A stretch of DNA of 64,000 nt from contig NZ_CP031030.1 of assembly GCF_003711225.1 (NCBI RefSeq), positions 3,410,001-3,474,000 on the forward strand, written 5' to 3'. The DNA comes from Runella sp. SP2 (lineage in GTDB: Bacteria; Bacteroidota; Bacteroidia; Cytophagales; Spirosomataceae). The position numbers and the translations under genes are program-made. Each line of letters begins with the position of its first letter. Position 1 is the first letter of the stretch. The notes beneath the pieces were generated by a model that searched no databases, was not told where the DNA came from, and saw only the letters and a program-made list of their open reading frames with translations. Positions 41,002 to 49,522 of the stretch are shown here, in pieces.

Positions 41002-42072
41002 CTAACGACAGCCTTGGCTGTAAATAATCACTTTATTATCAACGACTTCATAGGTTGCTTCAATGGTAAGACAGATCAATCGGATTTTTTCAAGAAATGG
41101 CACATCATTAAGTTGACCCGTAAACGTGCATGATTGTAGTTTTTCGTGGTCGTACTGAATCGGGAGGTGGTATGCTTCTTGCAATTGGCCAAAAATTTCT
41201 GAAACGGGCGCAAACTCATACGTAAACTGTTGATTGACGATGGCAGCGGGGTTATCGGCTAAAATGTCACTCGTTTTTTGAATTACTTCGTTTGTTTTGG
41301 TGACAATACTCAGCTGCTGATGTTCGGTCAGAAAAGTTGGTTTGTTGGGGGCTGCCACCGACGTGACCGCCACTTTCCCCGATTTTACTTTTACCAATGA
41401 CACCGTTTCTCCTTCAAAAGAACGTACTTGAAAACTTGTCCCCAACACTTTGGTAGTGAGACGATTGGTATAAACAAAAAATGGTTTTTGGGCATCTTTC
41501 GCTACTTCAAAAAAGCCTTCGCCTTGCAAAAACACTTCTCGTTTGGTTTTACTTATTTCTTTCCGAAAACGCACACTACTCCCCTGCGACAATACGACCG
41601 AAGAATTGTCGGGCAACAATACAACCATTGACTGCTGAGTCGTATTATTTACTAATGTCCACTTTCCTTCCTCCAATGCCTTTTCTTCATTTCTAGACGT
41701 TAAGGTGGCATCTTGGGGCTTAGGCAAGAATTGATACCAAGTGGCAAGGCCAATCACAATCGCCGCTGCTACCCAGCGCACCCATGTCCAACCCAATAGC
41801 GGTTTGATATTATTGAAAGATTCATCGGGAATTGAGGCCAAAATTTGGTCCGTTTTTAGGGCTACTTCGTCGTCCGTGAGATTATCCTCTTTACCTTCAA
41901 TCAACAGGAAAGCCGCAACGGCTTGTTCGTACAAATCTCTTTTTTCGGGATATACTTGAAGCCATTCTTCCCAAAACCAACGGTCTTCCCGACGTCTCTC
42001 CTTCATCCATCGCTGGAAAGCTTCATCTTCGAGCAGTTCGGTAACAGAATAGGGATTGGGAAATGATTTCAT
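41002..42072 (-). CDS. FecR-family anti-sigma factor
   Basis: 356 residues from the ATG at 42072; the frame is open to 42117, but MKSFPNPYSVTELLEDEAFQRWM is the usual start of this family. The cytoplasmic N-terminal sigma-binding part (about 1-95) is followed by one membrane helix (about 100-118, WVAAAIVIGLATWYQFL). The periplasmic FecR domain (about 160-250, LPDNSSVVLSQGSSVRF, REVFLQGEGFFEVAKDAQKPFFVYT) precedes a C-terminal DUF4974-like STN-type domain (about 280-350). It should hold the neighbouring ECF sigma factor inactive until SusC reports substrate through its STN domain. It follows the sigma gene by 75 bases and precedes susC. Confidence 0.94.
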   Translation of the reverse strand: MKSFPNPYSVTELLEDEAFQRWMKERRREDRWFWEEWLQVYPEKRDLYEQAVAAFLLIEGKEDNLTDDEVALKTDQILASIPDESFNNIKPLLGWTWVRWVAAAIVIGLATWYQFLPKPQDATLTSRNEEKALEEGKWTLVNNTTQQSMVVLLPDNSSVVLSQGSSVRFRKEISKTKREVFLQGEGFFEVAKDAQKPFFVYTNRLTTKVLGTSFQVRSFEGETVSLVKVKSGKVAVTSVAAPNKPTFLTEHQQLSIVTKTNEVIQKTSDILADNPAAIVNQQFTYEFAPVSEIFGQLQEAYHLPIQYDHEKLQSCTFTGQLNDVPFLEKIRLICLTIEATYEVVDNKVIIYSQGCR

Positions 42073-42147
42073 TTGGTACTTTTCTACTATTTTTAATGAT
42101 AGTATGAAGATACCCAAACGAGATACCCTAACGAAGGTTAAATTTTT

Positions 42148-42732
42148 TTAGAAAAAAATACAAATGAGCCAATAAAGGGGAGCAACCAACCAACGGCTAC
42201 GCAATTTGGCCAGTGCTTTTTGAAGAAAATTAGAAACCGACTGACGGTTGACATTCATCGTTTCAGCAATTTCTGCCACCGACAGGTTTTCGTAGTACTT
42301 TAAATATAGCGCTTCGCGTTCGCGGGCAGGCAGCGTGTCTAGTTGTCGTTTGAGTTCATTGATTTGAAACAAAGCCACTTCTTCCTGAATAAGAAGCGTT
42401 TCAACGTCAATTTCTTTCGGCAAAGCTGTGTCCCAGTCGGGTTCTTGGTGGGTAAAATGGTTTTCAATCCGTAAAAACTGAATAATATGACTCCGCAACG
42501 ATTTCAGCAGATAATGTTTGACCGAACAGGTGTCATTAATTTGAAGCCGATTTTGCCACAATTGCAAAAATAAATCCTGAATACAATCCTCCACCGCCGC
42601 TTCATCAATCATAAACTTTAGACCATAGCGCCGCAACGTACGATAATAACGCTCGACAATCATGCCAAGCGCCTGCTTATCGCCTTCTCGATATGATTTC
42701 CATAGAACATGGTCTTGAACTGAAGAAGCCAT
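42148..42732 (-). CDS. ECF sigma-70 factor, Bacteroidota SusCD-linked type
   Basis: 194 residues. Region 2 (about 20-90) includes ERYYRTLRRYGLKFM and AVEDCIQDLFLQLWQNR; region 4 (about 125-175) includes LPAREREALYLKYYENLSVAEIAETMNVNRQSVSNFLQKAL, a helix-turn-helix that reads -35 elements. No region 1.1 or 3, as expected for group IV. The product should direct polymerase to the susC promoter once released by FecR. An unusual hydrophobic tail (LVAPLYWLICIFF) ends the protein and might touch the membrane (inference). It is divergent from the sugar symporter, with a 200-bp AT-rich gap. Confidence 0.94.
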   Translation of the reverse strand: MASSVQDHVLWKSYREGDKQALGMIVERYYRTLRRYGLKFMIDEAAVEDCIQDLFLQLWQNRLQINDTCSVKHYLLKSLRSHIIQFLRIENHFTHQEPDWDTALPKEIDVETLLIQEEVALFQINELKRQLDTLPAREREALYLKYYENLSVAEIAETMNVNRQSVSNFLQKALAKLRSRWLVAPLYWLICIFF

Positions 42733-42758
42733 AATGAAATCGAGCTAATATAACCAAA

Positions 42759-42787
42759 CAAAGATTTTTTGTAAATAGTCCAACAAA
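42759..42787 (-). promoter_or_regulatory. Putative promoter of the ECF sigma gene
   Basis: On the minus strand TTTG (complement of 42784-42787) is followed after 17 bases by AATCTTTG (complement of 42759-42766), matching the Bacteroidota TTTG / TAnnTTTG pattern at all but one base of the -7 element. It lies about 30 bases before the ATG. Confidence 0.3.
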
Positions 42788-42843
42788 AGTAATAAAGTTT
42801 CTTTATCTTATGGTAATTTCTACAATAAGATATAATTTATTTT

Positions 42844-42874
42844 TTTGAGGCTAAAAAAATTACCAATATATTAT
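42844..42874 (+). promoter_or_regulatory. Putative promoter of the symporter gene
   Basis: TTTG (42844-42847), 19-base spacer, then TATATTAT (42867-42874), a fair match to the Bacteroidota -33/-7 pattern, about 60 bases upstream of the ATG at 42933. Confidence 0.35.
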
Positions 42875-42932
42875 AGTAAAAAATACCATAACCCTACTTA
42901 TGCTTCCAATCAACCTTTAACGGACACTACCA

Positions 42933-44399
42933 ATGAATTCCAGTAATCAGCAACTTTCGGTCATTGAAAAAATCGGTTACAGTCTAGGAGATTTGGCTGC
43001 CAACCTCATTTTTCAGACTTTAATGACCTTTTTGGCGTATTTCTACACCGACGTTTACAAAATCCCTGCGGGTACGGCCAGTATCATCATTTTTGTGGGA
43101 GGTTTGTTGGGTGCATTCTTTAATGTCTTGATGGGCCTCATTGCTGACCGCACCAATACGCGCTGGGGAAAATTTCGTCCGTGGATTATCTGGACTTCCT
43201 TACCTTTTGGGATTATTTCTTTGTTGGCTTTCTCTACGCCTAATTTTGGTGACACGGGCAAAGTTATCTACGCCCTCACCACCTATCTTTTACTTGTGAT
43301 TGTGTATTCGGCCAACAACTTGCCGTATTCGGCGCTAAGTGGCGTCATTACGGGCGACATGAAAGAGCGAAATAGTCTTTCCTCCTATCGTTTTGTGGCC
43401 GTGATGGTTGCCCAATTTATCATCCAATCGTTGCTTCTTCCTTTGGCGTTGTCGTTGGGACACGGAAACAAAGCCGTTGGGTTTGAAAAAGTGATGCTCT
43501 TTTTTGCCATTGTAGGCGTGATTTGTTTTTGGATTACTTTTTTAACCACCAAAGAGCGTATCGTACCGCCCGTTGAAGAAAAAAATTCTATTAAGCAAGA
43601 TTTAACTGACCTCATTAAGAACAAGCCTTGGGTTATTATGCTGTTGGTGACTATTCTCATTTTTGTCACTTTAGCCCTCAAAGGCGGTATGTACATTTAT
43701 TATTTTAACTACTACCTCGACCACGCTGCCCAAGCGGCTTACCTCGATTCCATTGGTTTTAACGACTTTATTCGGGGCTTAAACGCCACCATTACGGGTT
43801 TAGGCTTAGGAAAGTTTGAGTGGCCCGAAGATGCCCCCACTTCGGCCAACAGCGTTTTTAATGCGGGTGGAATTATTTTTATGATTGTCGGAATCATGTT
43901 CTCTAAACCGCTGGCCGACCGTTTTGGCAAACGAAACATCTTCGGCATCTTCTTGGCGCTGTCGGCGCTGTGTTTATTGATGTTTAATTTTTATTCCAAA
44001 GACAGTATCGGCCTCGTTTTTTTCACCCAAATTCTCCACGGTTTTACTTATGGCGTGACGATTCCGCTGCTTTGGGCCATGATTGCCGACGTAGCTGATT
44101 ATTCGGAGTGGAAAAACAACCGCCGCGCTACCGCCATTATCTTTTCTGCCATGATTTTTGGTCTGAAAGCGGGGCTCAGTATTGGCGGGTCGCTGGGTGC
44201 AGGAATTTTATCAAATTATGGGTATGTAGCCGAGCAAACCGAACAAACGGTAGGGGCTGTCAACGGTATAAAAATGGCCGTGAGTATTTATCCAGGATTA
44301 ATTTTTCTCGTAAGCGTCGCTTTGTTGTTTTGGTACGAAATCAACAAAACGATGGAAGTACAAATTGAAGCAGATTTAAAGGAAAAACGTCAGCGGTAG
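42933..44399 (+). CDS. GPH-family glycoside/pentoside/hexuronide:cation symporter
   Basis: 488 residues with about twelve hydrophobic helices and no signal peptide. The N-terminus IEKIGYSLGDLAANLIFQTLMTFLAYFYTDVY and the loop MGLIADRTNTRWGKFRPWI are the hallmark of the MelB/GPH group, with acidic residues in helix 2 (DRT motif) that usually coordinate the cation. TYGVTIPLLWAMIADVADYSEWKNNRRAT is the second family signature near the C-terminal half. Such carriers import disaccharides or xylo-/arabino-oligosaccharides with Na+ or H+. The downstream gene encodes a cytoplasmic GH43, so imported pentose oligomers are the probable cargo (inference). The promoter is shared back-to-back with the ECF sigma gene. 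Confidence 0.93.
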   Translation: MNSSNQQLSVIEKIGYSLGDLAANLIFQTLMTFLAYFYTDVYKIPAGTASIIIFVGGLLGAFFNVLMGLIADRTNTRWGKFRPWIIWTSLPFGIISLLAFSTPNFGDTGKVIYALTTYLLLVIVYSANNLPYSALSGVITGDMKERNSLSSYRFVAVMVAQFIIQSLLLPLALSLGHGNKAVGFEKVMLFFAIVGVICFWITFLTTKERIVPPVEEKNSIKQDLTDLIKNKPWVIMLLVTILIFVTLALKGGMYIYYFNYYLDHAAQAAYLDSIGFNDFIRGLNATITGLGLGKFEWPEDAPTSANSVFNAGGIIFMIVGIMFSKPLADRFGKRNIFGIFLALSALCLLMFNFYSKDSIGLVFFTQILHGFTYGVTIPLLWAMIADVADYSEWKNNRRATAIIFSAMIFGLKAGLSIGGSLGAGILSNYGYVAEQTEQTVGAVNGIKMAVSIYPGLIFLVSVALLFWYEINKTMEVQIEADLKEKRQR

Positions 44400-44464
44400 G
44401 TGTTAGGCTTCTCCTTCTTCGAAGTGACAAAAGTTGATTACAGCAATTAATAAAAAATAAAACA

Positions 44465-45511
44465 ATGCCAGAAGATAGCATCGAACACATTGATTTTGAA
44501 AAACTTAACGAACGAGCAATTTCTCAACCGTTGGTTTCGCATTTGTTTACAGCCGACCCATCGGCGCACGTTTTTGACGGGAAAATTTATATTTATCCTT
44601 CCCACGACATTGACGCAGGGATTCCGTTTAACGACAACGGCGATCATTTTGGCATGGAAGATTACCACGTTTTTTCGATGGAATCAGTAAATAGTGAAGT
44701 GGTTGACCACGGGATAGCACTGCACGTAAAGGATGTTCCGTGGGCCGAACGGCAGTTGTGGGCGCCCGATGCCGCGCACAAAGGCGGCAAGTACTACCTT
44801 TATTTTCCTGCCAAAAACCACGAAGGAATTTTTCAAATCGGGGTGGCCGTTTCAACATCACCAACAGGGCCTTTCGTGGCCGAAAAATCACCAATAAAAG
44901 GCAGTTACAGCATCGACCCTGCGGTATTTGAAGACGCCGATGGAAGTTATTATTTGTACTTTGGGGGAATTTGGGGCGGACAATTACAAAAGTATCGCGA
45001 GAACGTCTATGACGCTGAAAATCAAGAGCCATTAGCGCACGAAGTGGCACTTTGTCCAAAAATAGCCAAGTTAACCGACGATTTATTGGAGTTTGCTGAA
45101 AGTCCAAAAGACGTACAAATTTTGGATGGAGCAGGAAATTTGTTGTTGGCTGGCGACAATGAGCGTCGTTTTTTTGAAGCGCCTTGGCTGCACCGCTACA
45201 ATGGCAAGTATTATTTCTCGTATTCGACGGGCGATTCGCACTACATTTGCTATGCCACGGGTGATTCGCCTTACGGGCCTTTTACGTACCAAGGCCAAAT
45301 TCTTCAACCCGTCGTAGGCTGGACAACGCATCACTCAATTTGTGAAGTAGCGGGAAAATGGTATCTTTTTTACCATGATTCGAGCCTGTCAGAAGGGGTT
45401 ACGCACCTCCGAAGTATCAAAATGACGGAGATTTTTTACGATGCAGAAGGTAAGATTCAACCCATTGAGCCATACACTCGGTCAGACGATAGTCAGACCG
45501 AAAGACAATAG
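44465..45511 (+). CDS. Cytoplasmic GH43 pentosidase
   Basis: 348 residues, no signal peptide, so the enzyme should act in the cytoplasm on oligomers delivered by the adjacent symporter. GH43 residues seen are Asp31 in TADPSAHVFDGKIYIY, Asp151 in SIDPAVFED and Glu238 in FFEAPWLHRYNGKYYF. Only the propeller is present. Likely activity is beta-xylosidase or alpha-L-arabinofuranosidase on short oligosaccharides. The last residues (TRSDDSQTERQ) are encoded by the first unit of a repeat array (45480-45499), so the original C-terminus was probably replaced by insertion of the repeat. The gene starts 65 bases after the symporter stop. Confidence 0.9.
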   Translation: MPEDSIEHIDFEKLNERAISQPLVSHLFTADPSAHVFDGKIYIYPSHDIDAGIPFNDNGDHFGMEDYHVFSMESVNSEVVDHGIALHVKDVPWAERQLWAPDAAHKGGKYYLYFPAKNHEGIFQIGVAVSTSPTGPFVAEKSPIKGSYSIDPAVFEDADGSYYLYFGGIWGGQLQKYRENVYDAENQEPLAHEVALCPKIAKLTDDLLEFAESPKDVQILDGAGNLLLAGDNERRFFEAPWLHRYNGKYYFSYSTGDSHYICYATGDSPYGPFTYQGQILQPVVGWTTHHSICEVAGKWYLFYHDSSLSEGVTHLRSIKMTEIFYDAEGKIQPIEPYTRSDDSQTERQ

Positions 45512-45639
45512 TAACAGTACCCTCGGTCTGACTATCGTCTGACCTGTAGCCGTTTTCGGTCTGACTACCGTCTGACCTGTAGCCCTTGTGGGTCTGACTG
45601 TCGTCTGACCGAAACCCTTGGTCAGACGACAGTCAGACC
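45480..45639. repeat. Five-unit GTCTGAC-N4-GTCTGAC hairpin array
   Basis: Units of 20 bases: 45480-45499 (inverted), 45525-45544, 45558-45577, 45591-45610 and 45620-45639 (inverted). Each contains GTCTGAC twice with a 4-base spacer (or its complement). Units 2-4 repeat every 33 bases with similar 13-base spacers beginning tgtagcc. Units 4 and 5 form a perfect 20-bp hairpin with a 9-base loop, and units 1 and 2 form another. They lie between convergent genes and could act as a bidirectional terminator. Confidence 0.92.
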
Positions 45640-45644
45640 AAGGG

Positions 45645-46331
45645 TTATACTTCAAACGTAAATCCTTTTTCTAGGAGCTTGTTATACACATTTTCGTCGA
45701 ACCGATACAAGGTCGCGGCACGGTGCGATACGTCTTGTTGGCGTTCTTGGGTGTCAACCAATAGGTTCATTTTCAAAAACTTCTTCCTAAAATTCGATTT
45801 ATCGAGTTTTTGTCCAAGAATCGCTTCGTAGAGTTCGAGCAATTGTAAAAGCGTGAATTTTGCAGGAAGTAAATTGAATCCGATGGGTTCGTGCTGTATT
45901 TTGTGTTTCAAAAATCTAAGACAGTCCTCGAAAATTTTATTGTGGTCAAAAGGCATGGTCGGCACCTCTTGGATGTTAAACCACGATACATCGGCTTCGG
46001 TAGGGCCAGGATGTAGCTCAAATTTTTCGATATTTACTAAGGCGTAATAAGCAATCGTAATTACCCTTCGAGGAGAAAATCGACGGACTTCCCCGAAAGT
46101 TTTAAACTGCTCTAAATAGATATTCTCCACGGAAGTTTGTGATGACAAAATGCGCCCTGCGGCCTCGTCGATACTTTCATTGTATTTTATCCAACTTCCT
46201 GGCAAAGCCCACTGGCCTAAGGTCGGACCGATTCCGTGTTTGACCAAAAGAATGGAAAGCTGCGCATCCTTAAATCCAAAAATAAGGCAATCAATAGACA
46301 GGGCGTCTATAATCTCGTCGGTGAAATTCAA
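45645..46331 (-). CDS. NUDIX-type transcriptional regulator (AraR/NrtR-like) with degenerate Nudix box
   Basis: 228 residues starting at TTG 46331; no in-frame ATG is near. An N-terminal NUDIX domain (about 1-150) is followed by a winged-helix-like segment (about 155-228, LPAKFTLLQLLELYEAILGQKLDKSNFRKKFLKM). The Nudix box reads GSWIKYNESIDEAAGRILSSQTS where hydrolases have REUxEE, so hydrolysis is very unlikely and a ligand-sensing repressor role is favoured. In Bacteroides a member of this family (AraR) regulates arabinose use. Its position next to pentose genes supports a sugar or phosphosugar sensor. It is convergent with the cytoplasmic GH43 and divergent from the phosphoesterase gene. 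Confidence 0.88.
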   Translation of the reverse strand: MNFTDEIIDALSIDCLIFGFKDAQLSILLVKHGIGPTLGQWALPGSWIKYNESIDEAAGRILSSQTSVENIYLEQFKTFGEVRRFSPRRVITIAYYALVNIEKFELHPGPTEADVSWFNIQEVPTMPFDHNKIFEDCLRFLKHKIQHEPIGFNLLPAKFTLLQLLELYEAILGQKLDKSNFRKKFLKMNLLVDTQERQQDVSHRAATLYRFDENVYNKLLEKGFTFEV

Positions 46332-46441
46332 GAGGAATGACGGTTTGATGAAACAACTTCATTAATGAGAGTAAAGATAGTACGGCTAATTGATAACATT
46401 CCCTTAATTTCCCTTGTTTTATTTTTGGCACAAATATAAAG

Positions 46442-46462
46442 CGTTTACAAATAGGACACTTT
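46442..46462. promoter_or_regulatory. Weak relative of the 21-bp repeat between regulator and phosphoesterase genes
   Basis: CGTTTAC-AAATAGG-ACACTTT. The right arm matches ACACATT at 6 of 7 bases; aligned with the GH95 site, 15 of 19 bases agree from TACAAATA through GACACTTTTA. The left arm is poor. It may be a half-site for autoregulation, or chance. Confidence 0.25.
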
Positions 46463-46520
46463 TACTTTTAAAACGTATTAAATCCACATCCGTAATTTCT
46501 TGTCTAACTTAACCATTTAT

Positions 46521-47507
46521 ATGAAAAACAGATTTATTTCACTCTCTGCCGTTCTTTTATTTATCATCTCTGCCGTTCAGGCCCAAGAATTAAAATTCCG
46601 TTCCGATAGTACTTTCCGCATTGTTCAGTTTACCGATTTGCACTACAAGGCGGGGGCAGAACCTTCCAAAAAATCCATTTCGATGATGCGCACCACGCTC
46701 GACGAACAAAAGCCTGATTTGGTGGTTTTTACGGGTGATGTGGTGGTCAGCGCTCCTACCAAACAAGGTTGGGACGAAGTGCTGGAAGTGGTGATTTCGC
46801 GTAAAATTCCGTATATCGTTACGTTAGGAAATCACGATGACGAAAGCGAAATGAAGCGGGCTGAAGTAGCTGCTTACGTAGCAACTAAGCCTTATCTACT
46901 GAATAAAATTCCGTCGATTCCAGGGGTAGATGGTTACTTAAATGCAGCGATTACCGTGAAGGGAAAATCGGGCGCCAACGCGGCGATTCTCTACGCGATG
47001 GATTCGCACGCATACTCAAAAATAAAACATCGGGTAGATGGCTACGGCTGGTTTAATCATAATCAAGTAGATTGGTTTCGGAAAACCAGTGCCAAGTTCA
47101 AAGAAACCCAGAAAGATACTTTACCCGCCTTGGCCTTTTTTCATATTCCGTTGCCTGAATACCGAATGGCGTTTGATAACATAAAAAATCGCCGCCGTGG
47201 CGTTCGTTACGAAAATGAGTGTCCGCCAAGTATCAATTCAGGGATGTTTACTGCGATGGTAGAATCGGGAGACGTGCTAGGGACGTTTGTAGGGCACGAC
47301 CACGTCAATGATTATTTGGTAGAATATTACGGAATCGCCTTGACGTACGGATGTTTCTCGGGAAGCGAAAATACCTATTTGCGTACCAAAAATGGCGCTC
47401 GTATCATTGAATTAAAAGAAGGGAAAAAACAGTTTTCGACTTTTATTCGGGAGTTTGACGGCGCTATTTTGTACCCCGTTACGTTTCCATTTGCGACCAA
47501 AAAATAG
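46521..47507 (+). CDS. Secreted calcineurin-like metallophosphoesterase
   Basis: 328 residues from the ATG at 46521; an in-frame TTG at 46500 is possible but the signal peptide MKNRFISLSAVLLFIISAVQAQ begins at 46521. Two-metal signature motifs appear in order: FTDLHYK (DxH), FTGDVVV (GD), TLGNHDDE (GNHD) and FVGHDHVND (GHDH), with a further His in ALAFFHIPLPEY. The domain resembles purple-acid-phosphatase/DNA-repair-type calcineurin folds of about 300 residues. The substrate is unknown; a phosphomonoester or phosphodiester in the periplasm is likely. The upstream region is shared with the NUDIX-type regulator, and a strong hairpin follows the stop. Confidence 0.9.
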   Translation: MKNRFISLSAVLLFIISAVQAQELKFRSDSTFRIVQFTDLHYKAGAEPSKKSISMMRTTLDEQKPDLVVFTGDVVVSAPTKQGWDEVLEVVISRKIPYIVTLGNHDDESEMKRAEVAAYVATKPYLLNKIPSIPGVDGYLNAAITVKGKSGANAAILYAMDSHAYSKIKHRVDGYGWFNHNQVDWFRKTSAKFKETQKDTLPALAFFHIPLPEYRMAFDNIKNRRRGVRYENECPPSINSGMFTAMVESGDVLGTFVGHDHVNDYLVEYYGIALTYGCFSGSENTYLRTKNGARIIELKEGKKQFSTFIREFDGAILYPVTFPFATKK

Positions 47508-47544
47508 AGGAAAGCAACTAACGAAATACGCGTAAACGAATATC

Positions 47545-47586
47545 GAATGGGATGTTGGAGCCAAAACTGCTCACAACATCCCATTC
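47545..47586. terminator. Bidirectional terminator hairpin
   Basis: GAATGGGATGTTG (47545-47557) and CAACATCCCATTC (47574-47586) pair perfectly over 13 bp around a 16-base loop. It sits between the convergent phosphoesterase and sugar-dehydrogenase genes, overlapping neither stop codon. Confidence 0.75.
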
Positions 47587-47589
47587 TTC

Positions 47590-49323
47590 TTATTTAGCCT
47601 TGCGTGAAAAGCCTACTACTTGATAAAGTTTTCCGTCGGCTTTAGTAAAAACGTACATTTCGTTGTCTAACCCAACGCCAATGTGTGGATCGGGTTTGGC
47701 GGGAGAAAGTAATTGAAAAAAGTCGGCAGGCTGGTTGTCAATCAACAGCTCAATCTCTTCAATATGAGCATATTTCCCTTGAACAAACTGCGCATTTTCT
47801 CCCAAAAACACCCGTCCGTTATTAATATCCGTAAACACGTACTTACCCTGTAAATCAGGATTAGCTTTGCCCTGATACACAAAACCTCCCCCAATGGCTT
47901 TCCCTTCGTCGTGGTCGTACTGCATGATGGGATAGGTATATTTTTGAGAAGGTTCGTTGGCGGGCAACGGAAACACTTTGTCCATGCGTCCGCGCGGATT
48001 AATCACAAAAGTTCCTTCGCGGTCGGGCCAGCCGTAATCTGCCCCTGCTTTTCCAAGGTTCAACTCTTCGATGTTGGTTTGTCCAATGTCAGTGATGAGC
48101 ATTTTTCCATCAGGGCTCCACGTGATACGGTTGGGATTACGAAACCCTCGACAAAACACTTCTTTGACGGTAGTTGGTGAAGTGGCATTGGCATAAGGGT
48201 TACTTTCAGGAATACCATAACGACCGTTTCGGCTATTTTTCCCGAGCGGGTCGATACGCAACACCGAACTCCAAGCTCCGTTGGTGCTATTACAAATATT
48301 AGGAAAACCGTTTTCGGAAGCGCCACCGTCACCAATGCCGATGTACATCAACCCGTATTCTTTATCCCCTGCTTTGGCAAGTGGGTTAAAAGTAATTTCC
48401 TGCATTCCGTGAATGGGCGAAACCATGTTGATACGAAACAACTCACGACCCTTTACCGAAAAAGGAATCGTGCCCGAATTGGCGATTTTCCACTCCGTAA
48501 CCACCCATTGCAAAGTAACTTTGATGGAATCTGCATATCGAAAATCGGCCAAAGCACTTTTTGCTTTTTCGGTGTGCGTGGTGTATAACAAGCCATTTTG
48601 GGAAAAATCGGGGTGAAAAGCATAACTCCCTAAGCCCGTTGCCAAGCCTGGAGACGAAATAAACTGGGGCCGTTCTTTACGAATATCTAAGGCAATATTC
48701 CACTGATTATTAATGAGTTCATATATTATTCCTTGCAAATCAGAGACAAAAACGCGGTCTTTTTCACCTTTCAAAACAAGCATTTTGTTGATGCGTGCCA
48801 AGGGAGCTTTGGGGCCTGTGGCAGGTGCGGTCGAGAGGTAGCGAAGTTGCATTTGCCAACCTTCCTTTTTAATCTTTTCGGGCAAAGGGTCTAACACCGC
48901 ACCTACCGCTTCTTTGTCGCGGGCTAATTCCTTTTGATTTTTGTGAATAAAAGCCAAAATAGCCTCAACTTCAGCACCTTTGAGCTGCGTAAAGGGAGGC
49001 ATCACTTGTTTATAGTCTTCAAAAAGTTTGGTTAGTCGGGCATCCCCGCTGGCAAGCACCTCAGGGGCATTGTGGATGACTTTTTTCAGCCAATCGGCGG
49101 GTAATTCGGTCGTAGCTCGTTCTAAGCTTGGCCCTATTCCTTTTTGAAGGAAATTATGACAAGTGGAGCAATTGGCCTGAAAAAGTTGCTGCCCTTTAGC
49201 CAAGATTTTGGCGTCAGTAGTGTAGGATGTTTGGGCAAAAACATTCCATGAACTCAAGGAAATGGCAAAAAATAGCCAATAAAAACTCTTTTTAAAAAAA
49301 GGTGTGAGGGGTTTTTGAAGCAT
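47590..49323 (-). CDS. Cytochrome c - PQQ-dependent sugar dehydrogenase-like protein
   Basis: 577 residues from the ATG at 49323. The frame is open to a TTG at 49458, but MLQKPLTPFFKKSFYWLFFAISLSSWNVFAQ at 49323 is the signal peptide. An N-terminal class-I cytochrome c domain (about 37-125) has the haem motif CSTCH at 52-56 and probable axial Met108 in QVMPPF. A six-bladed glucose/sorbosone dehydrogenase propeller follows (about 140-570; FHPDFSQNGLLYTTHTEK, YIGIGDGGASENG, FRNPNRITWSPDGKMLITDIGQ, ENAQFVQGKY). Periplasmic oxidation of a sugar with electron transfer to the fused haem is predicted. The actual sugar and cofactor state cannot be told. It is a single gene between convergent and divergent neighbours. 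Confidence 0.92.
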   Translation of the reverse strand: MLQKPLTPFFKKSFYWLFFAISLSSWNVFAQTSYTTDAKILAKGQQLFQANCSTCHNFLQKGIGPSLERATTELPADWLKKVIHNAPEVLASGDARLTKLFEDYKQVMPPFTQLKGAEVEAILAFIHKNQKELARDKEAVGAVLDPLPEKIKKEGWQMQLRYLSTAPATGPKAPLARINKMLVLKGEKDRVFVSDLQGIIYELINNQWNIALDIRKERPQFISSPGLATGLGSYAFHPDFSQNGLLYTTHTEKAKSALADFRYADSIKVTLQWVVTEWKIANSGTIPFSVKGRELFRINMVSPIHGMQEITFNPLAKAGDKEYGLMYIGIGDGGASENGFPNICNSTNGAWSSVLRIDPLGKNSRNGRYGIPESNPYANATSPTTVKEVFCRGFRNPNRITWSPDGKMLITDIGQTNIEELNLGKAGADYGWPDREGTFVINPRGRMDKVFPLPANEPSQKYTYPIMQYDHDEGKAIGGGFVYQGKANPDLQGKYVFTDINNGRVFLGENAQFVQGKYAHIEEIELLIDNQPADFFQLLSPAKPDPHIGVGLDNEMYVFTKADGKLYQVVGFSRKAK

Positions 49324-49522
49324 GTTGTGAACAGATTTCCTTAAAAAGGAAGCAGAAGCAGGTGCATACTCAACTAGATTGAAAACGCTCACTCCGCTTA
49401 TTTCTTTCCATGAAAAACCCAAACTCATTTTTTTGGTTTTCAGAGATATTACTAGCAATAGCGAAGCGTTTTTGGTACTTTTCTAGCCAAATCCATCCAA
49501 CCATTTAATTCTTCCATAAGAC

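Noticed and set aside
42733-42932. Possible small RNA or tRNA in the divergent gap
   Set aside because: The gap is AT-rich with promoter-like words only; no cloverleaf or stable fold was found by eye.
45480-45639. CRISPR-like array of short repeats
   Set aside because: Units occur in both orientations, spacers are only 9-25 bases and similar to each other, and no cas genes are near.
46500-46520. TTG start for the metallophosphoesterase
   Set aside because: The seven extra residues precede a clean signal peptide that begins at the ATG 46521.
49324-49458. N-terminal extension of the sugar dehydrogenase from a TTG at 49458
   Set aside because: The extension would place 45 unrelated residues before a good signal peptide starting at ATG 49323.
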